DNA of 64,000 bases from Lumbricus terrestris (lineage: Eukaryota > Annelida > Clitellata > Crassiclitellata > Lumbricidae). A program made the translations under genes and the position numbers. Of this stretch, positions 48,666-59,694 are shown piece after piece. Position 1 is the first letter of the stretch, and each line of letters opens with the position of its first letter. The notes beneath the pieces were generated by a model, which was given only the letters and a program-made list of their open reading frames with translations, ran no database searches and was not told the origin of the DNA. The stretch spans positions 6,343,766-6,407,765 of the forward strand of contig OX457047.1 of NCBI GenBank assembly GCA_949752735.1. The letters are read 5' to 3'.

Positions 48666-48784
48666 ACACCTTTAAAACGGTCGAAACTAATGTTATATAT
48701 CTATAAAAGAACTCGAAATAAAAGCAAACCTAGATTCAATCAAAGTGCTTTATATAGCATTGACTCAACTTCTTTTAAGGGTGT
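48666..48784 (+). mobile_element. 118-bp inverted-repeat element, copy C
   Basis: It begins ACACCTTTAAAACGGTCGAA, contains ACTAATGTTATATATC and TTTATATAGCATTGACTCAA, and ends CTTTTAAGGGTGT followed by CTATCATTATG. Ends are imperfect inverted repeats of about 12 bp. Confidence 0.6.
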
Positions 48785-49267
48785 CTATCATTATGAGAAT
48801 TTCCAATATCGTTTTATTTGTATGGGTCAGGCAAATAACACAACAACATCATTAATTCTGCAAGTCCGCCTCTGTCTCGGTTTCTGCCACCAAGGCGGGA
48901 ATTGCCCGAGCGGTTGGGGGTTTCAACCCCCCAGTCTTTCTTAGAGCTCATGGTAAAGTCTGTTTTTCACACCCCAGTTATTTCTCCACAATTTTTACAC
49001 TGTCTGCTTATCTGATCCACAAATCAATAAATTGATTCCAATAAATTTTTCATCTGATTTCAATTTATTTCTATTTGTTTTATTATCTCGAGCAAGAAGT
49101 TTGTCGTTTCGACCGATCAGCAGATCACCGGTCACGACGTCGTCGTCATAGAAACGGTCGAATATGGAAATAGGTTGGCATGGCAACTGGCGGTCAGTCG
49201 CTAACAGTAAAACTGAAAAGAGTTTTATGGATGGAACGAATGTGGAAACTGTTCAGCGACGCCATTG

Positions 49268-49366
49268 ACGACCACGACGATGATGATGATGATTGTGTAA
49301 TTTTGACCATGATGTTGTTGACGATGATGATGACAATGATGACGACGATGATGATGATGATTGTGT
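49268..49366. repeat. (GAT/GAC)n trinucleotide repeat
   Basis: Two blocks of GATGATGATGATG separated by TGTGTAATTTTGACC, itself repeated as TGTGTAATTTG after the array. Confidence 0.85.
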
Positions 49367-49724
49367 AATTTGTTGTTGCTGATGAGAAAACAACATTGTG
49401 AAACTGATAACGATAGCTACGGAGAGGAAGATGAGGTGGGAGATAGAATAATATGAAGAAATTCATTGGAAACGGCGGCGGCATTTGCAGTTTAGCGTCA
49501 CTTTGTGGTAACAAAACCATTAACCCATTCAAACGATCAGAACTTGGAGAATTGTTGAAAACGGTTTATTTATAGCACCGTTTGATAACTTTTTTAAGGT
49601 GTCGAAAATACATTAAGCGACTTAAGACAATTTTTCTATTTGCAACCAGTTACTGTAATGGTTGTAGCAGCAGCTGCAGTAGTAGTTGATCTTTATACAC
49701 CACTACGTATGTATCTGTCTGTAT

Positions 49725-49836
49725 CTATCTGTTTGTTTCTGTCTCTCTCTCTCTTTCTCTCTCTATCTCTATCTCTGTGTCCGTGTCTTTATATGTGTCA
49801 TTATATATTATATATGATCCTCTCTCATTCTCATTC

Positions 49837-49887
<51 letters not shown>

Positions 49888-49905
49888 TCTGTATTCCTCG
49901 CTCTC
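49725..49905. repeat. CT-rich and (TCTG)n repeat just upstream of an exon
   Basis: CTCTCTCTCTCTTTC grades into (GTCT)n at 49845-49878. It supplies an exceptionally long polypyrimidine tract before the splice acceptor at 49917-49918. Confidence 0.85.
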
Positions 49906-49918
49906 TGCCTCTGTCTAG

Positions 49919-50104
49919 GTCGGTGCGTAACAGAGGACTTCGGATACCTTCGATGCATTCATGACGTCATGCCGGAAGTGACGTCACTCTGTTCTGGTCG
50001 TCGTACGTGCGACATCCGTGTGGACGACAGTGCGTTTCGAAGGGCCACTCCCTGCCACAAGGACCTCAAGAGATACCTATCAGTCAGCTACAACTGCGTC
50101 AAAG
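49919..50104 (+). CDS. Host exon: second half of a SUEL/galactose-binding lectin domain
   Basis: This 186-nt exon is preceded by a long pyrimidine tract and TAG (acceptor) and followed by AAAG|GTATAC (donor). It codes for CVTEDFGYLRCIHD, EVTSLCSGRRTCDIRVDDSA and the terminal block TPCHKDLKRYLSVSYNCVK. The spacing LCSGRRTC...PC...KYL-like...VSYNC is the hallmark of SUEL-type lectin domains (rhamnose-binding lectins, latrophilins, other extracellular proteins). The domain's first half should lie in an upstream exon. Both ends are phase 1, the symmetrical arrangement typical of shuffled extracellular modules. The parent gene cannot be told from one exon, and the partner exons are probably outside the window or hidden in introns of tens of kb. 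Confidence 0.8.
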
Positions 50105-51050
50105 GTATACATAGTGGACGCATCAGCAGCTAAAATAGCAAAATCTCATGGTCATTAGATAGCACTGCAGAGATTCATTTTCTAAGATCTCTACAGCAAT
50201 GCACATGTATGTAAATGCAGATTGAGATGATTATGATCAAAATTTTGCAAGATAATATGAAGATCTTTACATATGCAATACAATAGATAACCTATGCACA
50301 ACAGAAATGAAATTTTCGTAGAAGTGTCTATGATACTATAGGGTGTTTCGATAGGACGAGAACGAGTTTGAATGCAGATAAATATATGTTATACACAATA
50401 TAATGTGTAAAGCTGTATACTGGCGGATAGGTTGTTCAAACGAGAATGTTACGCAAAAAATTCGATCACTAGCTCACTTATTCAAATTTTTAAAAAGATA
50501 TCAATGGATACATCTCATCGGGAGACTGTAATTTGCCGGATTTGTCACAAAAAGAAAATGTTTGGAGTATTATGGCGGCAACTGTTTATGCCGATCCCGA
50601 ACCTCTGACATTGAACTCCTTAAAACGTCTGCTTCGTAAGTCATGGACATCGATACCTCTGTCAACTTAGACCTGAGGCAATAATACCGTGGATTAACAA
50701 TATTCTAGAGACACAAACTATGCTAATATTGCTGATATTGTTATTATTGCTTTTATGTGTCCTGAAATGTAGCAGGCACACAAACGGAAATTAAGTCATG
50801 ATGACTGACAATGTTAGACACCCTTAAAATAAGTTAAGGAAACGCAGTTATAATATAAGTGATTCGTGTACACTTCTGTCACAAGTTCTGTGCAGTTAAA
50901 ACTAGCAACGAAGGTCATTGTCATCAGATTGAAAGTAATTTACCATGGAGAATTGGAAGTTCTAAAAATTCCTTAAAAACAGCCGTGGTGAGTCACTGAC
51001 TCACCACGGCTTTCCCTACACTATTTTATGCTATACTCTTTCCGCTTTTT
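50105..51050. other. Probable intron sequence after the lectin exon
   Basis: No further exon is recognisable. It contains the dispersed repeat 50685-50835 (paired with 14672 and 15185) including GTTAGACACCCTTAAAATAA at 50813-50832, and a short inverted repeat, GCCGTGGTGAGTCA/TGACTCACCACGGC, at 50983-51012. Confidence 0.5.
50983..51012. repeat. Near-perfect 14-bp inverted repeat (hairpin)
   Basis: GCCGTGGTGAGTCA and TGACTCACCACGGC are exact reverse complements separated by only two bases (CT region), giving a strong hairpin inside the presumed intron. No T-tract or other feature assigns a function. Confidence 0.8.
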
Positions 51051-51530
51051 TAACGTCATATATATATATATATTTATTTATTTATTTATATATTTATTTA
51101 TTTATTTATTTATTTATTTATAAGAGGTCGTTGGGAGATAGCCATGAAAGAAGGATTATTGAGCAGACTGTAATTATGTAGTGTTTTTAACGCCTTTTAA
51201 AATCGTTTCAATCTTTTCAATTTCCCATATAAATAGGCTGCTCTACACTTAAATTAAGTAAACTACCGAGAGCGGCATATGCCGGTATTTCAGTGTGTGG
51301 TCATTATCATGAAGTCAAAGTTAAGAACAGTAATAGGCCCAATAAAAAATTCTCAATCATCTATAACTAACGAGTCATAACTGGATTAAACCGAATTTGG
51401 AAAAGTGGACAAATGGATTAATGGATGGATGGAGGTTGGATAGATGGATAGAATGATGGATTTTTTGATAGAGGAATGGAAGGATAAATGGAAAACTGGA
51501 TGGAAAGATAAATGAAATAATGCATTGATG
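51020..51530 (+). repeat. Diverged duplicate of 55100-55510
   Basis: Shared blocks in the same order are GCTTTCCC..ATTTTATG.TATACTC, GGTCGTTGGGAGATAGCC, GAAAGAA.GATT, CACCTTTTAAAATC (ACGCC here) and GGATTAA.C.GAATTTGGA. The left copy contains an additional (TTTA)n tract at 51060-51120. It is a dispersed repeat or local duplication. Confidence 0.6.
51059..51121. repeat. (TA)n then (TTTA)n microsatellite
   Basis: ATATATATATATATTTATTT continues into pure TTTA units. Confidence 0.9.
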
Positions 51531-51617
51531 GACCATTGGAACGGACTGATAAATAAGGATCGAACACTTTTAACCATTTTTGTATGGTTTTATGTGCACT
51601 TAAAATAGTGCCATTCG

Positions 51618-51703
51618 AGCTAGCTACTCAGAATCGCTCACGGCTACAGCGTTGACACTGCATCGGAGTTTCACGCCGAAGTGCTGAGCAATTGCGAGTG
51701 TAG
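51618..51703 (-). mobile_element. SINE body fragment
   Basis: On the minus strand CGCAATTGCTCAGCACTTCG, GCGTGAAACTCCGATGCAGT and ATTCTGAGTAGCTAG match the body of the SINE at 15790-15870. The tRNA-like head is absent. Confidence 0.65.
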
Positions 51704-51749
51704 ACTATAAATTATATAGATCATAGACTTCTCTGTATTACAAAAAATT

Positions 51750-52077
51750 ATCGTTAAGAGATGGAACTCTGCTGTCCCACCTCTGGTATCCAGCGGCGAT
51801 CTCACCTCCAATCAGCTGATCAAGCTGAACTCTTGACCCCTCGTTCTCAAACTGCTATAATGTGGCGACGCTCTTTCTCAGTGGCTGGCCCTAGAACCTG
51901 AAATGGGCTCCCTGTTGCTCTCCGCCTGGTGCTTAGAGGTCAAACCACTATGTTTCTTTCTCGCTTAAAAACTGCCTTATTTAGCCGTTGTTGGACTGGG
52001 AGCGCTTCTGAGCAGCTTACCTTGAAGGTGCGCTATATAAAAAGTCCACAATAATAATAATAATAACATAACATTTA
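51750..52077 (+). pseudogene. CR1-like LINE 3' end with (AAT)n tail
   Basis: Degenerate coding blocks (CCTCGTTCTCAAACTGC, CTCGCTTAAAAACTGCC) lead to GACTGGGAGCGCTTCTGAGC, TTGAAGGTGCGCTATATAAA and a tail of CAATAATAATAATAATAAC. It is the clearest example of the LINE 3' terminus shared with the SINE. Confidence 0.7.
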
Positions 52078-52104
52078 TTCGGCAACCAATTCGTATCATT
52101 TCGT

Positions 52105-52300
52105 ACTTATATCAGAGTGGCAAACATGTTGGCATACCCAGAAGACCCAAAAGGGTTTCTGTGAGTCAATAATAATCATTATCGTAATTGAACACCTTTT
52201 CTGGTGAGTTAATTCTGCATTAATAAAGCTGACGAACACAAATTAATGTATGTGTGCCTAGCAATGACCACTATAAAGACACCGTTTAAATGTATGCTTG
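52105..52300 (+). repeat. Dispersed repeat family with two ACACC motifs, copy 1
   Basis: TTGAACACCTTTTCTGGTGA, then GTTAATTCTGCATTAATAAA, and a second motif GACACCGTTTAAATG 87 bp later. Copies 2 and 3 lie at 53330-53500 and 56120-56280. Confidence 0.55.
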
Positions 52301-53325
52301 CCTGAATATGTGTACGTGAAATTCAGTTTTTTGCTGAATGCTTTTATTTGCGTATCATGACGAATGGTGCTGGCCCAAAATTCGGGAAAAGATGTGACAA
52401 TATTAATCTTCGCAATAATTCGACTGTCATGAGAGAGAGAGCGTGAAGATGCAGGGAAGAGCCCAGACGTGAGTTTATCCCGTAGCAGAGGAGAGATCCA
52501 TTCTTTGTGGAGGGACGTATCCCAATGCAAATACACTCGAACAGATGACGCTGAGAGACTCTTATTTAAATAGTCGGATAGCTATTTAGAGACAAGACCA
52601 AGTTGGGATTTGGATGCAATAAAAATTATACTTCGCATTGGACCCGAGAGGCGACAGTTAGCCAGTGTAACATTTCATCTATGTAAGTGGAAATAATAAT
52701 GGGAGAACCAATGAAGGCGTGTTATGGTTCTAGCCGCAGCATTTAAGACTGCCTGGAGCAACTCATTGGTGTTGTTCGGATATTATAAGTTTAATTTTTA
52801 TTGCTCTATATGCTTATTTTGCGTTACCGTCAGCGGCCTTAGAGCGCAAATGGATCACATTCATTTAATTTATGTTTTCCGAAATTTATATCAATTTCTA
52901 TAAACTGTTATAAAGGTTTGCAAGCATCCTGCTGTGCTTTGATTATGACATTATGTCGAATTATCAGTATCTCTCAACTTCTCAGCTTTGTCAAGCAGTA
53001 GCATATGTAGATATGAGGTATGCAACATGAAGTTATTCAGATTCTTCTTCCTCTTTAGTGCTCTGCCTTTCCTACATTCTTGTCTATTCTGTTGTTTTTT
53101 ATTTCTTTAAATCCTCGTCCATTTTTTCTCCGTCCATCTTCCAGTCCAACATCAGCTAACTTGGTCTTCCTTGTCCAGAGTAACACCAAGGTCATTGAGT
53201 CACTCTGTTGCCATATAGGATGACGCTAGACTTCGGATAATTAATAATGTTCTACACACAATTTCTTTCTGTAACGACAGTATTAAAAATATTGTGAAGA
53301 TAATTATTTATCTTGGACATCGAGT
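52300..53325. other. Gene-free stretch
   Basis: No supported gene. 52600-52770 and 55800-55930 share short blocks (GCCAGTGTAACATTTCAT here; GCAGCATTTAAGACTGCCTG against GCAGCATTGATGACCGCCTG there), so another old repeat is likely. Confidence 0.4.
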
Positions 53326-53329
53326 TGAT

Positions 53330-53500
53330 GAGAACGTGTACGCACCGCCATTGCCATCCTATATATCGAACACCTCTTTTTAGCGATCTACATTGTCTTC
53401 ATAATGCTGATTTACAAAAGTAACTAATTATTTACACGTCAGTGTCTTATTTGGAAACCTTTGAAAAGAATGCTTCGTTTAATATAAGTATGTGAAACTT
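53330..53500 (+). repeat. Dispersed repeat family with two ACACC motifs, copy 2
   Basis: CGAACACCTCTTTTTAGCGA, then GGAAACCTTTGAAAAGAATG 83 bp later, followed by TAAGTATGTGAAACTTA. Order and spacing match copy 3. Confidence 0.55.
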
Positions 53501-54265
53501 AAGAGCATGTTAGGTAGTCAATAGTCAAAATCAGAATTGAAATTATTTATAACTGTTGTTGTTAATTATAGCAGGTGTTTAAAGGAGTACCTAGTACTTT
53601 GAATCAGAATAATTTGCATTGAACATTTGAAACCATAATTGCTCTGTAGTGTCACAGTTTAAATTAACGTGTGAGGCAATTGATATTTTATATGCTAAGA
53701 GGACACCCGTTTTGAGGAATTAAAACTTTTAAAACACTTAAAAACACTATGATTCAATAAATAAATTCGAGTTGCCTTTCTCTGAACATTGCTTAGGACA
53801 CTTAAAACAATTAGAGTCACTTCAAATTTTGATTAGAGCACAATTTTTCAATTATACGCATTTTCAGAAAAGGGGATAATAGACTGGTTCATCCCCCCAC
53901 CCCGGATAGTCTAGACAGGTTAATTCCATCCAGAGGGATATATTAATTCACCCCCCCCCCCGGATAGCTTTCAGGGTGGGATACTACGTTTCGTGTCACA
54001 GGCATAAAATTCAATTCAACGAAGCACCATGTGAAGTTTAGGAAAGCATAGGAGAGATGGAAGAGGAGACGAGATGAGGAGGAGGTGGAGTAGGATCAGT
54101 GACCACACTCACCACTTCCTTCTCCTGTTCAACCCGACCCCATCCCTCGCCCCACTCACACGATTATTGTCAATTCTCACCTTAAGTCGGACGCGATCTG
54201 CACCGGGTCGCGTTGTCAATTTCGTCTGACCCCGTCAGGCAATTGAATTGACACATGATATGTAT
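53500..54265. other. Gene-free stretch with C-runs
   Basis: No gene seen. Paired blocks CCCCCCACCCCGGATAG and CCCCCCCCCCGGATAGC (53894-53970) form a short direct repeat. Confidence 0.45.
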
Positions 54266-54269
54266 ACAT

Positions 54270-54705
54270 ACACATAGAGAGAGACACAGACAGAGACAGA
54301 GAGACAGAGACCGAGGCAGAGAAAGAGAGAGAAACAGACAGAGGCAAATACAGAGACAGACAGAGATACAGAGACAGAGAGACAGCTATCGAGGCAGAGA
54401 AAGAGAGAGAGATACAGACAGACAGGTGGAGACAGAGACAGAGACAAAGGCAGAGACAGAGACAGAGAAAGAGACAGAGACAAAGGAAGAAAGACAGACA
54501 AACAGAGACATAGGCAGAAACAGAGAAACAGACAGGCAGACCGACAGAGAGACAGACAGACAGAGAGAGAAAGAGAGAGACAGACATACGGAGATATAAA
54601 GAGACAGACATGGACAGATAAAAAATTGAAACAGAGATCCAAAGATTATAGACAAAGAGTCAGAGATACAGAGATATACACAGACAGAGACAGACATATA
54701 GAAGA
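54270..54705. repeat. Long (GACAGA)n-like purine-rich microsatellite
   Basis: About 430 bp of GAGACAGA, GACAGACA and GAGAAAGAGA units, nearly free of T on the plus strand. Frames in all phases are repeat-derived and should not be called genes. Confidence 0.95.
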
Positions 54706-55099
54706 AGGAGGTATTTTGTTCTAGACTGCAGGTGGAATTGAGGAGGAGAAATAGAAAGGCTGAGGTGACAAATGAAATGTCAGCTAGAAGAAAGGATTCG
54801 GAACGATAGTTCTACAGTAAAAATTTAGTTTCACTTCAACACCTTTTTAAAGTTACGTATTTCTACTATAAATATTCTTTTCTCTTCGCTTGTTTTTAGT
54901 GTTCTGTTTTTTTTAGTGTTTTATTATTACAACCAGAACGAACTAATAAATCTATAATTTACGGACGAGTTTCAAGGGAGATTGTATCACGTGGTTTCTG
55001 CTGAAATATATCGTGGTAAGGTAATTGTTGAATATGAAGAAAATGTTTGCAGGAGACAAAATGACGATGGCATCTCTTGTTCACATTGCACCGCAGACC

Positions 55100-55510
55100 A
55101 CGCCTTTCCCCATAATATTTTATGTTATACTCTTGTTTTCTGCTCTTTCTGCTGTTTCAACGTCACTGGGCAGCTCAATAGAGTAAGTTATGTCTAGTTA
55201 TATATTATAAGCGGTCGTTGGGAGATAGCCGTGAAAGAATGATTGGTGTGTAAACAGTAATTGTATGCATGTTTTTGAACACCTTTTAAAATCTTAGCAT
55301 GTTTTCTATAAATAAACTGTCCTCTAATTAATTTTAGTCATGCTTCATTTCATTGGTGATTCAAATGTATTGTCGTAGGATGGCGTTAAAACTTTAGGTT
55401 TAATAATTATTGGCCTATTGATAGATTTCAGTCACCCGTCGAAAAAAGAGTCAGATCCAGATTAAACTGAATTTGGATTAATGGATAAATGGACGGACGG
55501 ATCGGACAAG
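55100..55510 (+). repeat. Diverged duplicate of 51020-51530
   Basis: It carries GGTCGTTGGGAGATAGCCGT, GAACACCTTTTAAAATCTTA and AGATTAAACTGAATTTGGAT in the same order as the left copy, without the (TTTA)n tract. Confidence 0.6.
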
Positions 55511-56119
55511 TGGAAAAACCATAAAGATCGCATTATTGTGGCGCTACATAAATTCCATCTCTTTTTCCAAGTTGTCCATACAGGCGATGGTCAAATAATC
55601 CGAATAGAAAGGCTGTCTGATTGGAATATGACAGTGCTATGTGGCTTCAGGTAGGCATCGTAATGTCTGACAACAGCGTGAAACTGACGTGGTCGAAAAC
55701 TTACAAACTCATAGACGCCAGGGCTCAATTTTGTCTAATTTTATTGCGATGTCACTTTGAACATTTGAAATTGATGTGGTCACCTATGTCAAGCCACCGA
55801 AGCTGGTCTCGGATCGCGCTTGAAATGTGGTCGAATTTTTCAATCGCAGGACCAGACGAGCGGCAGCATTGATGACCGCCTGAAGCCGAATGTCTCAGTA
55901 TTGCGAAACTGGTTCGCACAACTCCGGTAATATGCTTTGAGTTTATCCTGTTAACTATTTTAACTTATTAAGAGAACCGATATTCATTAGAATTTCACGG
56001 ACCACCGCAGGACTTTTTTGAAGGGCTGTCTTACTCTTTGATGTAGTTATTTTTTACTTTTCTATTAACAGATATGCTCTACAGTCTACACAAAGTATTG
56101 CGAAGACGAGCTGCAGCAG

Positions 56120-56280
56120 CTGTTGCCTCCGGATTTTCGGGAACACCTCTTTTTTAGTGAGTTGCTTCCGCTTTAATGAAGTTTTCGTGCAAAAGTTTCT
56201 GAATTGTACGTTTTGCTGAATAATTTCGACACCTTTTAAAAGAATGTGTCTTTCAAAATAAGGAGGCGAAACTCAATTCA
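56120..56280 (+). repeat. Dispersed repeat family with two ACACC motifs, copy 3
   Basis: GGAACACCTCTTTTTTAGTG, then GACACCTTTTAAAAGAATGT 83 bp later and AAGGAGGCGAAACTCA. A shorter relative lies at 57270-57350. Confidence 0.55.
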
Positions 56281-56284
56281 TTTG

Positions 56285-57265
56285 GTAGCTTATAATACTT
56301 ACAGTAAATCAAATGTGCAAAAGGAACCGCATGTTAATGCCATAATTATATCTGATTAATTTATTAAAGAATTTGGCATACTTTTACTTATATTTATAAA
56401 CAGATTGAGTTTCAAATGATTGCTATGAACACTGATCAAACGAATTCTTTGGACATTTTTGTCGCATGTGACTTGCTGCAATGTGCAGCATAAAATGAAC
56501 TTGCAAAGATATTGCTTATGTATGTATCCAGATGTTATTAACTATAACCAGTTTGCTGTTAAACAACGAACAATGATATTGTTATGACAACGTTAAATGG
56601 TGTATTTTGAACGTCATAAATTCATATATAGGTTGTAAAATGGCGTGAACGGCCTTTGATGTCATACGACGACGTTCAACTTTGGATAACCCTCGGGCAA
56701 GCAACGGGAGGTGGAATTCACCCCATAGGTTTGATCAAATATTACTTGTTTCGTCTGGAATAAAATATTAACATTTTAGACAGCTGTAGAGGGTTCATTT
56801 GCACACATTTGTGAGGTAAAATGTGTGATGATAATCCATAGCATTCAAACGTTATAGCCGATATACCCGAGGGATACCACCCCCCTGATTATCGACATTA
56901 TCTTTCCCGTCATTCAATATGAAGAGACACAGATTATACCATTCTATAGATGGAATGTGGGGTTATATTCCTATGCTCATTGAGTTGCCTTTCGACAACC
57001 GGAAGTGCTCAAAATAAAATAATACATATAAAACTAGGTTTTATTTTCGTGTAAATTTCATGTTTTTTTCTATTATAACATATCCATAATTTATTTTTGA
57101 AGGTGGTTTTGGGTACTAGTGGAGCAACAAAGCTCTTGCAAGTAGTGTGGGGCAATCCCAAACTGTCATTGCCTAACTAGAGCAGCGATCATAAATTCAA
57201 TGCGCTGCCGAGTAAGAAGCCAGTAACTGCTATGTAATGCCTCCAGCATATAGCTGGACACATGA
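56285..57265. other. Gene-free AT-rich stretch
   Basis: No supported gene, RNA or complete mobile element. Confidence 0.5.
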
Positions 57266-57379
57266 TCAAATTTAACACCTCTTTTTAGTGTTATAATTTT
57301 AAATTAATATTACTGACCTAAACAAATTGTGAATGACACCCTTAATTGCAATTGCTTGACTGTAAAATCCGACCTTAAA

Positions 57380-57380
<1 letters not shown>

Positions 57381-57434
<54 letters not shown>
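57381..57434. repeat. (TA)n microsatellite
   Basis: Pure TA run of about 26 units in a longer AT-only region up to 57490. Confidence 0.95.
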
Positions 57435-57436
<2 letters not shown>

Positions 57437-57889
57437 AAATATATATATTATATAATTTATTAATTTATGGTTTATATATATTATATAATATTTTAATTTA
57501 TGTAATGTGCGAAACTCAACATTCATTGAAGTATATATTTGTCGTGATGTCATTGAGTGCAAACGAAGCTACAGTAATCAATAGAAGAACAGATGAATGC
57601 GGTAAATTGTCTGATGGCTCAGTTATATCACTGTTTTCATTCGTTTCAACTTTACGAACCACCACGCTATTATACTTACTTGCTTTAAAGATGCTATTGC
57701 ATGATATTCCATGATTACTATTTATTGGCTGAGAAAACTTTTTAAAAGGTATTGTAAAGTAGTGGAAAACAGTGAATTGCTATGTTTTAATATTTGAACA
57801 CCTCTTTCAAGTCATTGATTAATTAATGCATTAGTTCAAAATGATAGAACTAACCTATAATTTTAATTTATTGTCAACGTCACTGTGTG

Positions 57890-57965
57890 ATAAAAAAAAA
57901 TCATTAGCGACGCCCTCCTCCTTTATCCATGCTTGGGACTGGCACATAGCAGTTACAGAGTTCCT
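57890..57965 (+). repeat. Dispersed repeat with CTTGGGACTGGCAC core
   Basis: ATTAGCGACGCCCTCCTCCT, ATGCTTGGGACTGGCAC matches 3920-3985 over about 50 bases, including the preceding AACGTCACTGTGTGATA-like flank. Confidence 0.65.
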
Positions 57966-58084
57966 CGACCTAGTTGAGCTTAATTTTCCATTTACTTTTA
58001 TTCCTGCAGTGAAATGTCTGCTATTGGTGACTTACGACGTATTCCAACTCCACTAATTCAAAATATGCACACAACAACGATCAT

Positions 58085-58165
58085 CCTAAACGTGGCTATC
58101 CGTTTTATATAGGCAGATTGATAAGAATTAAGAAGGTGTTTAATGTCGATTATATGAACCTATGT
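58085..58165 (+). repeat. Dispersed repeat (AGAAGGTGTTTAATGTCGAT), copy 1
   Basis: ATATAGGCAGATTGATAAGA, AGAAGGTGTTTAATGTCGAT and ATGAACCT. Copies at 58875-58950 and 59698-59765 are close matches. Confidence 0.65.
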
Positions 58166-58660
58166 CCTGGGCACGACGTTAAACTGCATCCATCCTCCGC
58201 CACAGGGAACAAACAACGTCCCTGTGCCGGTCCTAAGCCCGGACAAAAGGAGGAAGGTTTGCCAGATGGGTGGCGATACGCTGGCAGTAAAAGACCAAGA
58301 CGATTGAAATCCGCAAAAACCAAGACACAAGTGACATAGTGGCCCAGGTGCTCCAAGGTGTCATGATGTGGAGCAGACATGCACGGGTTGGTCAGGACAG
58401 ACTGGTGGAGAGAGTTGGAGGAGAGAGCATGGGACACATACGGGCATTGACCCAGGTTGTCCTTCATGCCTCTCTCCCAATTTCATCTTCAATCAGACAA
58501 GGTGGTCCAGCTGCTTCAAGATGTTAATGGTATGGAGCAGACCTGCTGACCGGACCGGTGAGAAGCTGGGTAACATGACGCGAGACAGACTCAGACAGAG
58601 AGTGGCGTCGGACTCCTACGGGCATTGTGCCTAGGGATATTGATGATGATGATGATATGA
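58165..58660 (+). pseudogene. RT-element 3' fragment with (GAT)n tail
   Basis: GGGCACGACGTTAAACTGCA, CTGTGCCGGTCCTAAGCCCG and GGAAGGTTTGCCAGATGGGT are blocks I associate with non-LTR elements of invertebrates. The segment ends CGGGCATTGTGCCTAGGGAT followed by GATGATGATGATGAT, a LINE- or SINE-like simple tail. No catalytic motif remains, so the class is uncertain. Confidence 0.4.
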
Positions 58661-58669
58661 ACCTGCATC

Positions 58670-58745
58670 TCAAACACTTTCAGTTATCAATCATTCAATC
58701 AAACAATCAATCAAACAATCAATCAGTCAGTCGGTCATAATTAAT
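58670..58745. repeat. (ATCA)n degenerate repeat
   Basis: CAATCATTCAATCAAACAAT is repeated and ends CAGTCAGTCGGTCA. Confidence 0.75.
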
Positions 58746-58869
58746 ACATTGCGCCTTTCAGGTTGGTACTCAGAGTCGCTCCTTGCCGAGAACATGCGAA
58801 AAAAACAGGAACTCCACTACTTCAAATAATATCAACGTCTATGATCATTCTAAAACCCAGCCACTAGCC

Positions 58870-58950
58870 GTATTATAATTATAGGCAAATTGATAAAAGT
58901 TTAGAAGGTGTGTAATGCCGACTATAATGAAACCTGTATCTCAGACTTAC
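58870..58950 (+). repeat. Dispersed repeat (AGAAGGTGTGTAATGCCGAC), copy 2
   Basis: AATTATAGGCAAATTGATAA, TTTAGAAGGTGTGTAATGCC and TATAATGAAACCTGTATCTC. Confidence 0.65.
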
Positions 58951-58981
58951 ATAAATAAAATTCTTTTTGAAAAATTATGTT

Positions 58982-59070
58982 ATCGGACGGACGGACGGAT
59001 AGGAGAGCGGGCGGGTGGGTGGGCAATTTGGAACGCGGGCGGATGGAAGGGCGGGCGGACGGACAAACGG
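58982..59070. repeat. GGAC/GGGC-rich degenerate tetranucleotide repeat
   Basis: CGGACGGACGGACGGATAGG, GGGCGGGTGGGTGGGC and GGGCGGGCGGACGGAC. Confidence 0.8.
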
Positions 59071-59189
59071 AGAAACCATTAAGAGGCGAATCGATTTCAT
59101 GTACCTACTCAGACGCTGGATAGAAGGAAGGATAGGTGGTTGGATGAATAGGTGGAATGTTCGGGGTCGGTGGGGAATAATTGGTTATT

Positions 59190-59660
59190 AAAAGAGTAGG
59201 CACATGTACCATATCAAGAGCTCTCTCAAAATCAATAAAAACGGCTAATACATGTTCCTTATTTTAAAGTTTTTTAAGGATAGTATTCTAAAGTTTATTA
59301 ATTTGATCAGTTGTGCTTTTAAGTTTTCGAAATCCAGATTGATTTCTTGAAATAATATGATTTTTCGAGAAACCATTGAAAACGCTTATTTTCCATAACA
59401 TTACACTGAGTTGCTGTTAACGTCTTTATTTGATTTCAATAAAGGTAAAATAATAGTATGATGCCAATCAGTGGGAAATCGTCCCAGATTAAATTATAGA
59501 AACGTAACAGAATTTTTGGAGCATTCTTATGAAGATGCTTCAATAATTCATAAGGTATTTTGTCGTCACCTGGTGACTTATTATTTTTTGCAGATTTAAT
59601 AGCTTGTTTCAGCTCATTAATATCGTTTCGATTATCCATTTCATGAACAGAATTAATGGA
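59190..59660 (-). pseudogene. Truncated non-LTR reverse transcriptase fragment
   Basis: On the minus strand, 59639-59540 gives LKQAIKSAKNNKSPGDDKIP and YELLKHLH (the N-terminal RT block). Further down, about 59345-59230 reads GFRKLKSTTDQINKL and then VLAVFIDFERALDMVH, matching RT motif A of jockey/CR1-like elements. Stops and frame changes lie between, and motifs B and C are missing. It is a dead internal fragment. Confidence 0.65.
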
Positions 59661-59694
59661 ATCATTAGCATCATCATCCTAAAATTGGTCGTTA

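Noticed and set aside
50983..51012. Strong hairpin considered as a terminator or microRNA precursor
   Set aside because: The stem is only 14 bp with a two-base loop and no U-tract, too short for a microRNA precursor; kept only as an inverted repeat.
54216..54697. Several long open frames on both strands (Ser/Leu/Cys/Val-rich or Arg/Gln/Glu-rich)
   Set aside because: They are translations of the GACAGA-type microsatellite in different phases; no start context, domain or non-repetitive part supports a gene.
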